64,000 bases of DNA from Methylobacterium sp. 77 (GTDB taxonomy: Bacteria > Pseudomonadota > Alphaproteobacteria > Rhizobiales > Beijerinckiaceae): the NCBI RefSeq assembly GCF_000372825.1, contig NZ_KB910516.1, forward strand, positions 3,825,825-3,889,824, written 5' to 3'. Below the pieces are notes generated by a model that was given only the letters and a program-made list of their open reading frames with translations, was not told where the DNA came from and ran no database searches. The position numbers and the translations under genes are program-made. This document shows, piece after piece, positions 35,866-44,483 of the stretch (position 1 is its first letter; each line of letters opens with the position of its first letter).

Positions 35866-36366
35866 ATGATGCCCTTCCGCCTCGGCCTCACCGTCCTGCT
35901 GACCACCCTCGTCCTCGATCAGGCGTCCAAGCTCGGGCTGTATTTCGGCACCGATCTGGTGCTGACCCAGCCCTGGCACCTGACCTCGTTCGCCGATTTC
36001 GTCGTGGTCTGGAATCGCGGCATCTCCTACGGACTGTTCCAGCAGGATGGCGGTCTCGGCCGCTGGATCCTGGTCGCGGTGTCGGTCGCGGCCTCCGTCG
36101 GGATGATCGTGTGGATGCGCCGCGCCGCCTCGCGGCTCCTGGCCGCCGCCCTCGGCCTCATCGCCGGCGGGGCGATCGGCAACGCCATCGACCGCGCGGC
36201 CTACGGTGCGGTGTTCGATTTCGTGCACCTGCATGCGGGTGCCTGGTCCTGGTACGTGTTCAATGTGGCCGATGCGGCCATCGTCGCCGGCGTGATCGGC
36301 CTGCTCCTCGACAGCCTGATTCCCGTCCGACGGCCCCGTGACGAGGCGCCGCCGGCCGGCGTCTGA
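35866..36366 (+). CDS. lspA: Lipoprotein signal peptidase (signal peptidase II)
   Basis: LspA cleaves the signal peptides of lipidated prolipoproteins in the inner membrane. The 166-residue protein has four hydrophobic segments and the two catalytic-aspartate motifs, [15 protein letters not shown] and FNVADAAI. The N-terminus [13 protein letters not shown] is the family signature. The ATG at 35866 (or the next one) is used; an in-frame ATG at 35743 would overlap ileS. The gene order ileS-lspA is widely conserved. Its substrates here would include LptE and the lipoprotein at 59671-60486. Confidence 0.95.
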   Translation: MMPFRLGLTVLLTTLVLDQASKLGLYFGTDLVLTQPWHLTSFADFVVVWNRGISYGLFQQDGGLGRWILVAVSVAASVGMIVWMRRAASRLLAAALGLIAGGAIGNAIDRAAYGAVFDFVHLHAGAWSWYVFNVADAAIVAGVIGLLLDSLIPVRRPRDEAPPAGV

Positions 36367-36558
36367 AGAACCGCTCGGTTGTGATCCGTAAACCACAGTG
36401 GGGATCGTTGTGGCCGCGAGGCTGGTGCGCTGCGGCCAAGGCGCCATACGATCGCCTGAAACCGCCGTCAGGCCAGAAGGGCAGGATCGGTATCGACCAA
36501 TAAGGGCCGGAACGTTCCGGGTCGGCGCGAATTCGGGCCGGCATCATTTGGGGGCAGC

Positions 36559-37188
36559 ATGATCGGCCATCGTGGGTTCATCCTCGGCCTTACCGGGCTC
36601 CTGGCGGCCAGCGGCGCACAGGCGCAGCAGGGCGTGTTCATGCGCGACACGCTGAGCAGCATCGGTCTGATCGAGCCCGAAAAGCCGACCATCACCTATC
36701 GCGAGCGGGCTCCCCTGGTGATGCCGCCCAAGCTCGACGGCAAGGCGCTTCCGCCGCCGCGTACCGCCACCGCCACTCCGCAATGGCCCAAGGACCCCGA
36801 GATCGTTCAGCGCGACCGCGAGATCGCCGACGCGAAGAAGCCGATCGCGCGCGGGACGCAGGGTCGCATGAACGACAACAACATGACGCTGTCCGTCGAC
36901 GAGATGCGCGGCGGGCGCCGTGCCGATGCGGGCGTGCGCACCGAGCCGGGCCGGCCCGAGAGCGACGGCGCCTCGTCGTCGATCTGGAGCGCCTTCGACA
37001 TCTTCGGCAAGCGCGACACCAAGGCCGAGCCCATCCTCGCCGAGCCCGATCGCGACACGCTCACCGATCCGCCCAACGGATATCGCAAGGCTCCGAAGGC
37101 GGTGGCCAGGAACAACAGCGATCCGATCAACAACCCTTCGCGCGAGCGTGAGGAAGCCGACCCGGGTACCTACCTCCGGGGACGCTAG
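36559..37188 (+). CDS. Secreted hypothetical protein between lspA and the M16 proteases
   Basis: The 209-residue product has a signal peptide (FILGLTGLLAASGAQAQ, cleavage after AQA) and a mature part rich in charged residues, prolines and predicted disorder. Recurrent elements are SIGLIEPEKPTITYRERAPLVMPP and, later, SIWSAFDIFGKRDTK. I recall the same position (lspA, this protein, two M16 proteases) in other Hyphomicrobiales, which supports a conserved envelope role, but no function is established. The ATG at 36559 directly precedes the hydrophobic core. Confidence 0.8.
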   Translation: MIGHRGFILGLTGLLAASGAQAQQGVFMRDTLSSIGLIEPEKPTITYRERAPLVMPPKLDGKALPPPRTATATPQWPKDPEIVQRDREIADAKKPIARGTQGRMNDNNMTLSVDEMRGGRRADAGVRTEPGRPESDGASSSIWSAFDIFGKRDTKAEPILAEPDRDTLTDPPNGYRKAPKAVARNNSDPINNPSREREEADPGTYLRGR

Positions 37189-37453
37189 GGTCCGTTTCGT
37201 TCGAAGGGACCCATGATTTCGACGGTCGCGCCGGTTTCCTCGCGGCGACACCGTGAGACCGAAGCTCGCGCCGTCGGGTTCGGCGCAGTGATCGACGCGA
37301 GACAGGCGCCGGTACGGGATTTGCCCTGATCTCGCCGTCCGAGATCTTGCTGATTGAGGTCTCGGCATCCGAGGTTGGCATCCGAAGAGTGCGCAAAGGG
37401 CATTGCGCTCATGACGGGCGGTCACGATTGGCCGACGTATCAAGGAAAAGACG

Positions 37454-38839
37454 ATGCATCTGCTGCGGAAGGATACGCCCGGGTTCTCGCTCAACCGCCG
37501 CTACGGCCATGCCGGCCGGGCCGAGGCCGCGCCGTTCGGCCGGTCCGAGGCGGGCGGGCCCGAAGTCTCCGCCTTCGCCCTCGACAACGGCCTCGACGTG
37601 GTTGTGGTGCCGGATCATCGCGCCCCGGTGGTGACGCACATGGTGTGGTACCGCAACGGTTCGGCCGATGATCCGATCGGACAGTCCGGCATCGCGCATT
37701 TCCTCGAGCATCTGATGTTCAAGGGCACGGAGAAGCATCCCGTCGGCGCCTTCTCGCAGGCCGTGTCCGGTCTCGGCGGCCAGGAGAACGCCTTCACCTC
37801 CTACGACTACACCGCCTATTTCCAGCGCGTCGCCCGCGACCACCTGAAGACCATGATGGAGTTCGAGGCCGACCGCATGACCGGGCTCGTCCTCGAGGAT
37901 GCCGTGGTGGCGCCCGAGCGCGACGTGGTGCTGGAAGAGCGCCGCATGCGGGTCGAGACCGATCCTTCGGCCCAGCTCTCGGAGGCCATGGCCGCCTCGC
38001 TGTTCGTGCATCACCCCTACGGCACGCCGATCATCGGCTGGATGCACGAGATCGAGGATCTCAACCGCACCCACGCCCTCGATTATTACAACCGCTTCTA
38101 TACGCCCGAGAACGCCATCCTGGTGGTCGCCGGCGACGTGACCCCCGACGAGGTCCGCCGCCTCGCCGACGACACCTACGGCCTCGTGACGCCGCGCGGC
38201 GCGCGGCCGGTGCGGGTGCGCGCCAAGGAGCCGGAGCCGCGCGCGCTCCGCCGGCTCAGCGTCGCCGATCCGAAGGTGGAGCAGCCGACCCTGCAGCGGC
38301 TCTACCTCACCCCCTCCTGCATGACCGCCCGTGACGGCGAGTGCCACGCCTTGGAGCTCCTCGCCGAGGTGATGGGCGGCGGCTCGACCTCGTTCCTCTA
38401 TCGCAAGCTGGTGATGGAGCTCGGCGTCGCCGTGAATGCCGGCGCCTGGTACATGGGCTCGGCCATCGACGATACCCGCTTCTCGGTCTACGCCATCCCC
38501 GCCGAGGGCGTCAGCCTGGAGCGCCTGGAGGAAGAGGTCGACCGCGTCCTGCGCCGGGTTCCCTCGGAGGCCCTGGGCTCGGAGGCGATCGAACGGGCCA
38601 AGACCCGGCTCGTCGCCGAGACGGTCTATTCCTCCGACAGCCAATCGTCGCTCGCCCGCATCTACGGGTCGGCGCTGGCCATCGGCGAGAGCATCGAAGA
38701 GGTCCGCCGCTGGCCCTCCGACATCGAGGGCGTGACGCAGGCCCGGCTCGCCGCCGTCGCCGAGCGCTACCTGATCCCCGCCCGCTCCGTCACCGGATAC
38801 CTGACCAAGACGCGCGATCCCGACGCCGCCGCTGCGTGA
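37454..38839 (+). CDS. M16-family zinc metalloprotease (catalytic subunit)
   Basis: The 461-residue pitrilysin-like protein carries the inverted zinc motif HFLEH (in GIAHFLEHLMFKG) and the downstream glutamate region, so it should be catalytically active. The N-terminal domain includes VVVPDHRAPVVTHMVWYRNGS; the C-terminal domain includes GGGSTSFLYRKLVMELG. It pairs with the next gene, whose product lacks the zinc motif; such pairs resemble the alpha/beta arrangement of mitochondrial processing peptidases. Likely periplasmic or cytoplasmic; no signal peptide is visible at the chosen ATG (37454). Confidence 0.92.
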   Translation: MHLLRKDTPGFSLNRRYGHAGRAEAAPFGRSEAGGPEVSAFALDNGLDVVVVPDHRAPVVTHMVWYRNGSADDPIGQSGIAHFLEHLMFKGTEKHPVGAFSQAVSGLGGQENAFTSYDYTAYFQRVARDHLKTMMEFEADRMTGLVLEDAVVAPERDVVLEERRMRVETDPSAQLSEAMAASLFVHHPYGTPIIGWMHEIEDLNRTHALDYYNRFYTPENAILVVAGDVTPDEVRRLADDTYGLVTPRGARPVRVRAKEPEPRALRRLSVADPKVEQPTLQRLYLTPSCMTARDGECHALELLAEVMGGGSTSFLYRKLVMELGVAVNAGAWYMGSAIDDTRFSVYAIPAEGVSLERLEEEVDRVLRRVPSEALGSEAIERAKTRLVAETVYSSDSQSSLARIYGSALAIGESIEEVRRWPSDIEGVTQARLAAVAERYLIPARSVTGYLTKTRDPDAAAA

Positions 38840-38901
38840 GGCAAGCCCACGCACGATCCGACGATCCCGGCCCGGGCGCCCAGAAGAAGAATGAGGTTCT
38901 C

Positions 38902-40203
38902 ATGAACTCGGTCGAAGCCAATCTGGTCGATACCACCGCCCGCAGCGCGAACGCCCCGACGCTCGCCCTCCCGGTGGCCACTGCCGCCGGCATCGAGGCG
39001 TGGCACGTGGAATCGCCCGTGGTGCCGATGATCGCCCTGGCCTTCACCTTCGAGGGCGGAGCCGCGCAGGACCCGGAGGGCAAGGGCGGCGTCGCGCAGA
39101 TGCTGGCGCGCCTCCTCGACGAGGGCGCGGGCGATCTCTCCTCCGACGCGTTCCAGGAGCGCCTGGCGGCGCGGGCCATCGAATTGTCGTTCCATGCCGG
39201 CGCGGATGCGATCGGCGGCTCGCTCAAGATGCTGGTCAAACACGCGGACGAGGCCATCGACCTCCTCGCCCTGGCGCTCGCCAAGCCCCGTTTCGACCCC
39301 GACGCCATCGAGCGGGTGCGGGCACAGACCCTGGCCGGCCTGCGCTACCAGCAGAACGATCCGGGCGTGATGGCCTCGCGCCGCTTCTTCGCCGAGGCCT
39401 ATGCCGGCCATCCCTATGCGCGGCCCTCGTCCGGCACGCCGGAGAGCATCGCCGCCATCACCCGCGACGACCTCGTGGCGATGCATCGCCGGCTCATCGG
39501 CCGCGGCGGCCTGAAAGTGGCCGCCGTGGGCGCCATCGACGCCGACCGTCTGGCCGATGCCCTCAACCGCGCCTTCGGCGTCCTCGACGAGGCCGGCCCG
39601 CTGACCGCCATACCGCAGACGAAGGTCGGCCAGCTCGGCCGTCGCGTCGTCGTCGACATCGACGTTCCGCAATCCGTCCTGCGCTTCGGCATGGGCGGTG
39701 TGCCGTGGAACGACCCGGACTTCATCCCGGCCTACGTGCTCAACCATATCCTCGGTGGCGGCTCCTTCACCTCGCGCCTGTTCCAGGAAGTGCGGGAGAA
39801 GCGCGGGCTGGCCTATTCCGTCGGCACCTCCCTCGTCAGTCACCGGGCCAGCGCCATGACCTGGGGCTATACCGCCACCAAGAACGAGCGCGTCGGCGAA
39901 GCCCTCTCCGTGATCGGCGACGAGATCGGCCGGCTCATCACCGAGGGACCGTCCGACGAGGAACTCCAGAAGGCCAAGGACTATCTCACCGGCTCCTATG
40001 CGCTCGGCTTCGACACCTCGACCAAGATCGCTCACCAGCTCGTGCAGATCGCCTTCGAGGGACTCGGCATGGACTATTTCGGCCGCCGCAACGACATGGT
40101 GGCGAACGTAACCCAGGCCGATATCCGCCGTGCCGGCGCCCGCACCTTCGCCGACGGCAAGATGCTGGTCGTGGCCGCGGGCCGTCCCACCGACTTCGTC
40201 TGA
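38902..40203 (+). CDS. M16-family peptidase-like protein (non-catalytic partner)
   Basis: The 433-residue protein has the same M16 fold (LAFTFEGGAAQDPEGKGGVAQ in place of the zinc segment) but no HxxEH motif, so it is probably a substrate-binding partner. The C-terminal half has NHILGGGSFTSRLFQEVREK and the R/Y pair (REKRGLAYSV) seen in M16 C-domains, which can complete the active site of the partner. It starts 62 bp after the catalytic subunit with GAGG before the ATG. Together they probably form a heterodimeric peptidase. Confidence 0.9.
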   Translation: MNSVEANLVDTTARSANAPTLALPVATAAGIEAWHVESPVVPMIALAFTFEGGAAQDPEGKGGVAQMLARLLDEGAGDLSSDAFQERLAARAIELSFHAGADAIGGSLKMLVKHADEAIDLLALALAKPRFDPDAIERVRAQTLAGLRYQQNDPGVMASRRFFAEAYAGHPYARPSSGTPESIAAITRDDLVAMHRRLIGRGGLKVAAVGAIDADRLADALNRAFGVLDEAGPLTAIPQTKVGQLGRRVVVDIDVPQSVLRFGMGGVPWNDPDFIPAYVLNHILGGGSFTSRLFQEVREKRGLAYSVGTSLVSHRASAMTWGYTATKNERVGEALSVIGDEIGRLITEGPSDEELQKAKDYLTGSYALGFDTSTKIAHQLVQIAFEGLGMDYFGRRNDMVANVTQADIRRAGARTFADGKMLVVAAGRPTDFV

Positions 40204-40230
40204 CCCTCCGGCCCGGACACGGAACCCGGC

Positions 40231-40250
40231 GGCCTCCCGGTCGGGAGGCC
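40231..40250 (+). terminator. Hairpin after the M16 pair
   Basis: GGCCTCCC-GGTC-GGGAGGCC forms a perfect 8-bp stem 27 bp after the second M16 stop and before hupE. There is no clear T-run, so termination may be partial or factor-dependent. Confidence 0.5.
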
Positions 40251-40358
40251 GTTCGCGTCCCTCCCGCTCTCAGGCTTCCGGCACGACCGTTGCCAGGGAT
40301 CGCCTCATCCTGCATTCAGGGCCGATGGCGGCCTGGAACAGGTGCCGGGAGAGCAGGG

Positions 40359-40955
40359 ATGACGCGTTTCGTTCGATATCTGCCGGGGCTGGCGTTCGGC
40401 CTGATGGCCGGCCCTGCTCTCGCCCATACCGGGCAGGGTGATGCATCCGGTCTCGCCCATGGGTTCCTGCATCCGCTGACCGGCCTCGACCACATGCTCG
40501 CCATGGTGGCGGTCGGCCTCCTCGCCGCTCAGGTCGGCGGCCGGGCGATCCTGCTCGTCCCGCTCTCGTTCCTCGGCATGATGATCGTCGGCGGCGCGCT
40601 CGGCGCATCCGGCGTGGCATTGCCGCAAGTGGAGATCGCCATCGCCCTGTCGGTAGCCGTGCTCGGCGCCGCCGTCGCCCTTCATCTGGCGATGCCGGTC
40701 GCCGTTTGCATGGCGCTGGTGGGCGTCTTCGCGGTGTTCCACGGCCATGCCCACGGCGCCGAGATGCCGGAGGCGGCCTCCGGTCTCGCCTACGGCGCCG
40801 GCTTCGTTGCGGCCACCGCTCTTCTCCATGTCGTAGGTCTCGGTCTCGGCCGCGTCATGGGTCGTCTCGACGGAGCGACCGGTCGTCCGGCCCTGCGCAT
40901 CGCCGGCGCCGCCTTCACCGCTGCCGGTCTCGGCCTCCTCGCCGGCGCGCTGTGA
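40359..40955 (+). CDS. HupE/UreJ-family membrane protein
   Basis: The 198-residue protein starts with a signal-like first helix ending in AGPALAHTG, then the family motif HGFLHPLTGLDHMLAMVAVG. Six or so membrane segments follow, and a His-rich turn (FAVFHGHAHGAEMPEA) could bind nickel or cobalt. Members are thought to be Ni/Co permeases, often next to urease or hydrogenase genes, but none is nearby here. No cobalamin-type riboswitch is recognisable upstream. The ATG at 40359 has AGGG directly upstream (spacing short). Confidence 0.88.
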   Translation: MTRFVRYLPGLAFGLMAGPALAHTGQGDASGLAHGFLHPLTGLDHMLAMVAVGLLAAQVGGRAILLVPLSFLGMMIVGGALGASGVALPQVEIAIALSVAVLGAAVALHLAMPVAVCMALVGVFAVFHGHAHGAEMPEAASGLAYGAGFVAATALLHVVGLGLGRVMGRLDGATGRPALRIAGAAFTAAGLGLLAGAL

Positions 40956-40965
40956 GAGCCACGCC

Positions 40966-41589
40966 CTAGAGATTCTGCGCCAGGGCTTCGGCCTCGGCAC
41001 GGCCCCGCTCGCGGGATTGCCGGTCGAGGTCGGCCCCCATCAATCCCTTCTCGACGGCGATCTGGTGGATGTCGGTGATGCCGACCATGCGCAGCCAAGT
41101 CGCCATGTAGGTCGACTGGTGATCGTAGATCTCGGCCGGGAAATCCTCGCCGATGGCGACGCCGCGCGCGTTGACGACCACCGCCGTCGCATCGAGCATC
41201 CCGTTCTGGCCGCGCTCGTCGAAGGTGAAGAGCAGGTCCTTCTGGGAGACCAGATCGAACAGGTGCTTGAGCTTGTAGGGGATCGTGTAGTTCCACATCG
41301 GCACCGCGAACAGGATCAGATCTGCGGCGCGAAACCTCTCGGCCAGGGCGCGGATCGCGACCCAGGCCTCCTCCTGTGCCGGGCTCAGGGCCTCGCCCGC
41401 CAGCGCCGCGTATTTGCCGGCCAGGGCCTCGCCGTCGAATTCGGGAAGCGGCGTGTTCCAGACGTCGAGGACGTCCACGGTCCCATCGTCATGCTTGGCG
41501 CCCCAGGCATCCAGGAAGGCATGGGCCACCTCGATCGAGGCGGAGCGCTCCTTGCGCGGCGACGCTTCGACATAGAGCAGATGGGGCAT
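40966..41589 (-). CDS. azoR: FMN-dependent NADH:quinone oxidoreductase / azoreductase
   Basis: AzoR-type flavodoxin-fold enzymes reduce quinones (and azo dyes) by two electrons at the expense of NADH, protecting against thiol-reactive quinones. The 207-residue protein has the FMN phosphate-binding start VEASPRKERSAS, the conserved PMWNYTIPYKLKHLFDLV segment and FDERGQNGML. The ATG at 41589 gives the normal N-terminus; the frame stays open upstream without conserved sequence. It is divergent from an MhqO-like dioxygenase, a pairing seen in quinone-response regulons. Confidence 0.92.
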   Translation of the reverse strand: MPHLLYVEASPRKERSASIEVAHAFLDAWGAKHDDGTVDVLDVWNTPLPEFDGEALAGKYAALAGEALSPAQEEAWVAIRALAERFRAADLILFAVPMWNYTIPYKLKHLFDLVSQKDLLFTFDERGQNGMLDATAVVVNARGVAIGEDFPAEIYDHQSTYMATWLRMVGITDIHQIAVEKGLMGADLDRQSRERGRAEAEALAQNL

Positions 41590-41724
41590 GCGCGAGACCT
41601 TCACACGGGGTGAGCAAGTACGGGAATGTATCGCACTGCGCGCCAAGGCCCAGGGGCGGCGACCGAGCGACGTCGAACCTCCCGCGCGGGCCGTGCCCAT
41701 CGCATTCCACCGCCGGACGACCCA

Positions 41725-41782
41725 TCTAGAGAATCATCCCGAAAAGTGGGAACCGGTTGTCGAAAAAAGACGATGCCGTAGA
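41725..41782 (+). repeat. Dispersed palindromic repeat, copy 1
   Basis: The core TCCCGAAAAGTGGGAACCGG at 41737-41756 is followed by an A-rich segment and GACGATGCCGTAGA. The flanking ATCAT and ATGAT-like arms make it imperfectly palindromic. I recognise this as a short element scattered in Hyphomicrobiales genomes (recall, not a search). It lies in the azoR/mhqO divergent region, ending 29 bp before the dioxygenase start. Confidence 0.6.
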
Positions 41783-41811
41783 CCTCAGGTTTCCATCCGC
41801 AGGACAGGCCG

Positions 41812-42747
41812 ATGCAGCTCACCGGACTTCATCATCTCACCGCCATCACCGCGCGTGCCGCCGACAACGCGGCGTTCTATACGCGGGTTCTTGGGCTGCG
41901 ACTCGTGAAGAAGACGGTGAACCAGGACGACGTCTCGGCCTATCACCTGTTCTACGCCGACGGCATCGCGGCCCCCGGCACCGACATGACGTTCTTCGAC
42001 TGGCCGGCACCGCCCGAGCGTCGCGGCACCGACAGCATCGTCCGGACCGCCTTCCGCGTCTCGGGCGAGGGCACGATCGCGTGGTGGCGGGAGCATCTCG
42101 CGCGCCAGGGCGTGGCGCATGGGGAGCCCATCGTTCGCGACGGTCGGCTCACCCTGGATTTCGAGGATGCCGAGGGCCAACGCCTGATGCTGGTGGATGA
42201 TGGCGGCCTCGGCGACGCCCATCCCTGGTCCGGCAGCCCGGTGCCGGCCGAGCGCCAGATCCGCGGGCTGGGGCCGATTCGCCTCAGCCTCTCGCGGATC
42301 GAGGCGACCGAGGCCGTGCTCGCCGAGGTCCTCGGGATGAGCCATGTTCGCACCTATGAGCTGCCGGAAGGCGAGGTTCGCGTCTGGCAGATGGGAGAGG
42401 GCGGCGCCGGGGCCGAACTCCACCTCGTCGCCGAACCCGGCTCGCCGGCCGCGCGCCAGGGTGCCGGCGCCGTGCACCACGTCGCCTTCCATATCCCCGA
42501 TGCGGATTACTCAGCCTGGGCCGACAGGCTGAAGCAGCGTCGCATGCCCTCGAGCGGGCCGGTGGACCGCTATTATTTCCGCAGCCTCTACTTTCGCGAG
42601 CCCAACGGCATCCTGTTCGAGATCGCGACGGATGGGCCTGGCTTCACCGCCGACGAGGCCTTGGAGACTCTGGGCGAGCGCCTGTCTCTTCCCCCCTTCC
42701 TCGAAGGCCGCCGCGCGGAGATCGAAGCGGGGCTGAAGCCGCTGTGA
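41812..42747 (+). CDS. Ring-cleaving dioxygenase / VOC-family protein (MhqO-like)
   Basis: The 311-residue protein has two vicinal-oxygen-chelate domains. Domain 1 starts [14 protein letters not shown] with the first metal histidine and continues [19 protein letters not shown]. Domain 2 has [12 protein letters not shown] and the glutamate ligand in [14 protein letters not shown]. MhqO/MhqA-type members are linked to hydroquinone and catechol resistance. The divergent azoreductase fits that role. Substrate is inferred from family and neighbour, not from residues unique to it. Confidence 0.9.
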   Translation: MQLTGLHHLTAITARAADNAAFYTRVLGLRLVKKTVNQDDVSAYHLFYADGIAAPGTDMTFFDWPAPPERRGTDSIVRTAFRVSGEGTIAWWREHLARQGVAHGEPIVRDGRLTLDFEDAEGQRLMLVDDGGLGDAHPWSGSPVPAERQIRGLGPIRLSLSRIEATEAVLAEVLGMSHVRTYELPEGEVRVWQMGEGGAGAELHLVAEPGSPAARQGAGAVHHVAFHIPDADYSAWADRLKQRRMPSSGPVDRYYFRSLYFREPNGILFEIATDGPGFTADEALETLGERLSLPPFLEGRRAEIEAGLKPL

Positions 42748-42895
42748 ACTCCGTCTTCACGTATTAAGAGCAATTCCAGACAGTTGGCGGTTTCGCCACC
42801 TGCGCCCCTGCTATGCCTTGACGGGCATGCCGCAGGTGCGAGAAGACCCGGCTGAAGGCCGAGATTCGCCAGCGAAGTTTGAGACGGACCCGTCG

Positions 42896-43669
42896 ATGAG
42901 CAAGTTCAACGAGGAGCGTGTGCTGAGCGTCCACCACTGGACGGACACGCTGTTCTCTTTCCGCACGACCCGTGACCCCGCGTTCCGCTTCCGCAACGGC
43001 GAGTTCGTGATGATGGGCATCGAGGTCGAGGGTCGTCCGCTCCTTCGCGCCTACAGCGTGGTCTCGGCCAATTACGAGGAGGAGCTGGAATTCTTCTCGA
43101 TCAAGGTCGAGAACGGCCCGCTCACCTCCCGGCTGCAGCACCTCAAGGTCGGCGACCCGATCATGGTCGGCAAGAAGCCCACCGGCACGCTGGTGCTCGA
43201 CAACCTGATGCCGGGCAAGAACCTCTATCTCCTCGGCACCGGCACCGGGCTCGCCCCGTTCATGTCGATCATCAAGGACCCGGAGACCTACGAGCGGTTC
43301 GAAAAGGTCGTCCTCGTCCACGGTTGCCGTCAGGTCTCGGAACTCGCCTATGGCGAGACGATCACGCAGGATCTGCCGAATCACGAATTCCTCGGCGAGG
43401 TCATCTCCGCCGGGCTGATCTACTATCCCACCGTCACCCGCGAGCCATTCCGTAACCGCGGCCGGATCACTGACCTGATGACCTCGGGCAAGCTGTTCGA
43501 GGATATCGGCCTGCCGCCGATGTCGGTCGAGAACGACCGGTTCATGCTCTGCGGCTCGCCGGACATGATCCGCGACACTCGCGAGATGCTGACCAGCGGC
43601 GGCTATGTCGAGGGCAACCACGGCGAGGCCGGCCACTACGTCATCGAGAAGGCCTTCGTCGAGAAGTGA
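42896..43669 (+). CDS. fpr: Ferredoxin/flavodoxin-NADP+ reductase
   Basis: This FAD enzyme moves electrons between NADPH and ferredoxin or flavodoxin. The 257-residue protein has the FAD motif RAYSVVSANYEEELEF, the NADP pyrophosphate region LLGTGTGLAPFMSIIKDPE, the HGCRQVSELAY segment, RFMLCGSPDMIRD, and the bacterial-type C-terminus EKAFVEK. The ATG at 42896 matches family N-termini (VLSVHHWTDTLFSF). Its stop overlaps the GTG start of bioD as GTGA, so the two are co-translated. BioB needs a reduced flavodoxin/ferredoxin, which gives a plausible reason for the coupling. Confidence 0.94.
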   Translation: MSKFNEERVLSVHHWTDTLFSFRTTRDPAFRFRNGEFVMMGIEVEGRPLLRAYSVVSANYEEELEFFSIKVENGPLTSRLQHLKVGDPIMVGKKPTGTLVLDNLMPGKNLYLLGTGTGLAPFMSIIKDPETYERFEKVVLVHGCRQVSELAYGETITQDLPNHEFLGEVISAGLIYYPTVTREPFRNRGRITDLMTSGKLFEDIGLPPMSVENDRFMLCGSPDMIRDTREMLTSGGYVEGNHGEAGHYVIEKAFVEK

Positions 43670-44406
43670 GCGCGCGAGCCCGCGCGGTCTTCGTCGCCGG
43701 CGCCGGGACCGAGATCGGTAAGACCTACGCGACCGCTGCCCTGACGCGCGCCCTGCGCCGCCAGGGACGCAGCGTGTCGACCCTGAAGCCCCTGGCGAGC
43801 GGCGTTCCGTCCCTCGGCGATCCGGATTTCCGGTTCAGCGATACGGCGATCCTGCTGGACGCGCAGGGGCTCGCCGTGACCCTCGCGAACGTCGAAGCCT
43901 GCTCGCCCTGGCGCTTCACCGCGCCGCTCAGCCCCGACCTCGCCGCCGCGCGCGAGGGGCGGAGCCTGCATCTCTCCGACCTCGTCGGCTGGTGCGAGGC
44001 CCGGCTCCGGGAGGCGTCCGCAAAAACCGGGGCGACGTCCGACCCCATCGTCATCATCGAGGGCGTCGGCGGGCTGATGAGCCCGATCACGCCGGACGCG
44101 ACCGGGCTCGACTGGCTCAAGGCCCTCGCCCTGCCGACCCTCCTCGTCTCCGGCAGCTATCTCGGGGCGATCAGCCACGCCCTGACGGCGGCCGAGACCC
44201 TGCGCCTGCACGGCCAGACGCTGCTCGGCATCGTCGTCTGCGAAAGCCTCGGCGCACCGACATCCCCCGAGACGGTGGCCGATGCCATCGCCCGCCACGT
44301 GCCGGCCCCGGTCCTTTGCATCGCCCGCGACGGCGAATGCCCGGACGCGTTGGCGCGGCTGGTCTACGGCATCGTCCCGGAAACCGTATCCGGGACGATG
44401 CCGTAG
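43666..44406 (+). CDS. bioD: Dethiobiotin synthetase
   Basis: BioD closes the ureido ring of dethiobiotin from 7,8-diaminopelargonate, CO2 and ATP. The 246-residue P-loop protein starts at a GTG overlapping the fpr stop. It shows the phosphate loop VAGAGTEIGKTYATAAL, the substrate lysine segment TLKPLASG, and VIIEGVGGLMSPI. Family members normally read GTDTxVGKT in the loop; here GTEIGKT keeps the catalytic lysine. It is separated from bioF and bioA by about 14-16 kb. Confidence 0.93.
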   Translation: MSARARAVFVAGAGTEIGKTYATAALTRALRRQGRSVSTLKPLASGVPSLGDPDFRFSDTAILLDAQGLAVTLANVEACSPWRFTAPLSPDLAAAREGRSLHLSDLVGWCEARLREASAKTGATSDPIVIIEGVGGLMSPITPDATGLDWLKALALPTLLVSGSYLGAISHALTAAETLRLHGQTLLGIVVCESLGAPTSPETVADAIARHVPAPVLCIARDGECPDALARLVYGIVPETVSGTMP

Positions 44407-44422
44407 ACTCTCGACGACGCAC

Positions 44423-44463
44423 CATCTCGTCCGAAAACCGGTTCCTCCTTTTCGGGAGGATGC
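44423..44463 (-). repeat. Dispersed palindromic repeat, copy 2 (inverted relative to copy 1)
   Basis: Reading on the minus strand this holds GCATCCTCCCGAAAAGGAGG followed by AACCGGTTTTCGGACGAGATG. It matches copy 1 at 41725-41782 in the CCCGAAAA and GGAACCGGTT blocks. It lies between the bioD stop and the truncated end of the fic remnant, so it marks a likely insertion or deletion junction. Confidence 0.6.
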
Positions 44464-44483
44464 CCTCAGCTCTACCGCTCGGT

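Noticed and set aside
40204..40358. Possible cobalamin or metal riboswitch before hupE
   Set aside because: HupE-type genes sometimes have one, but no B12-box-like core or multi-stem architecture is visible; only a simple 8-bp hairpin.
43636..44483. Continuation of the first fic reading frame through the bioD region
   Set aside because: After the frameshift near 44600 the frame is non-homologous and is antisense to bioD, so only the Fic-like part was kept as a pseudogene.
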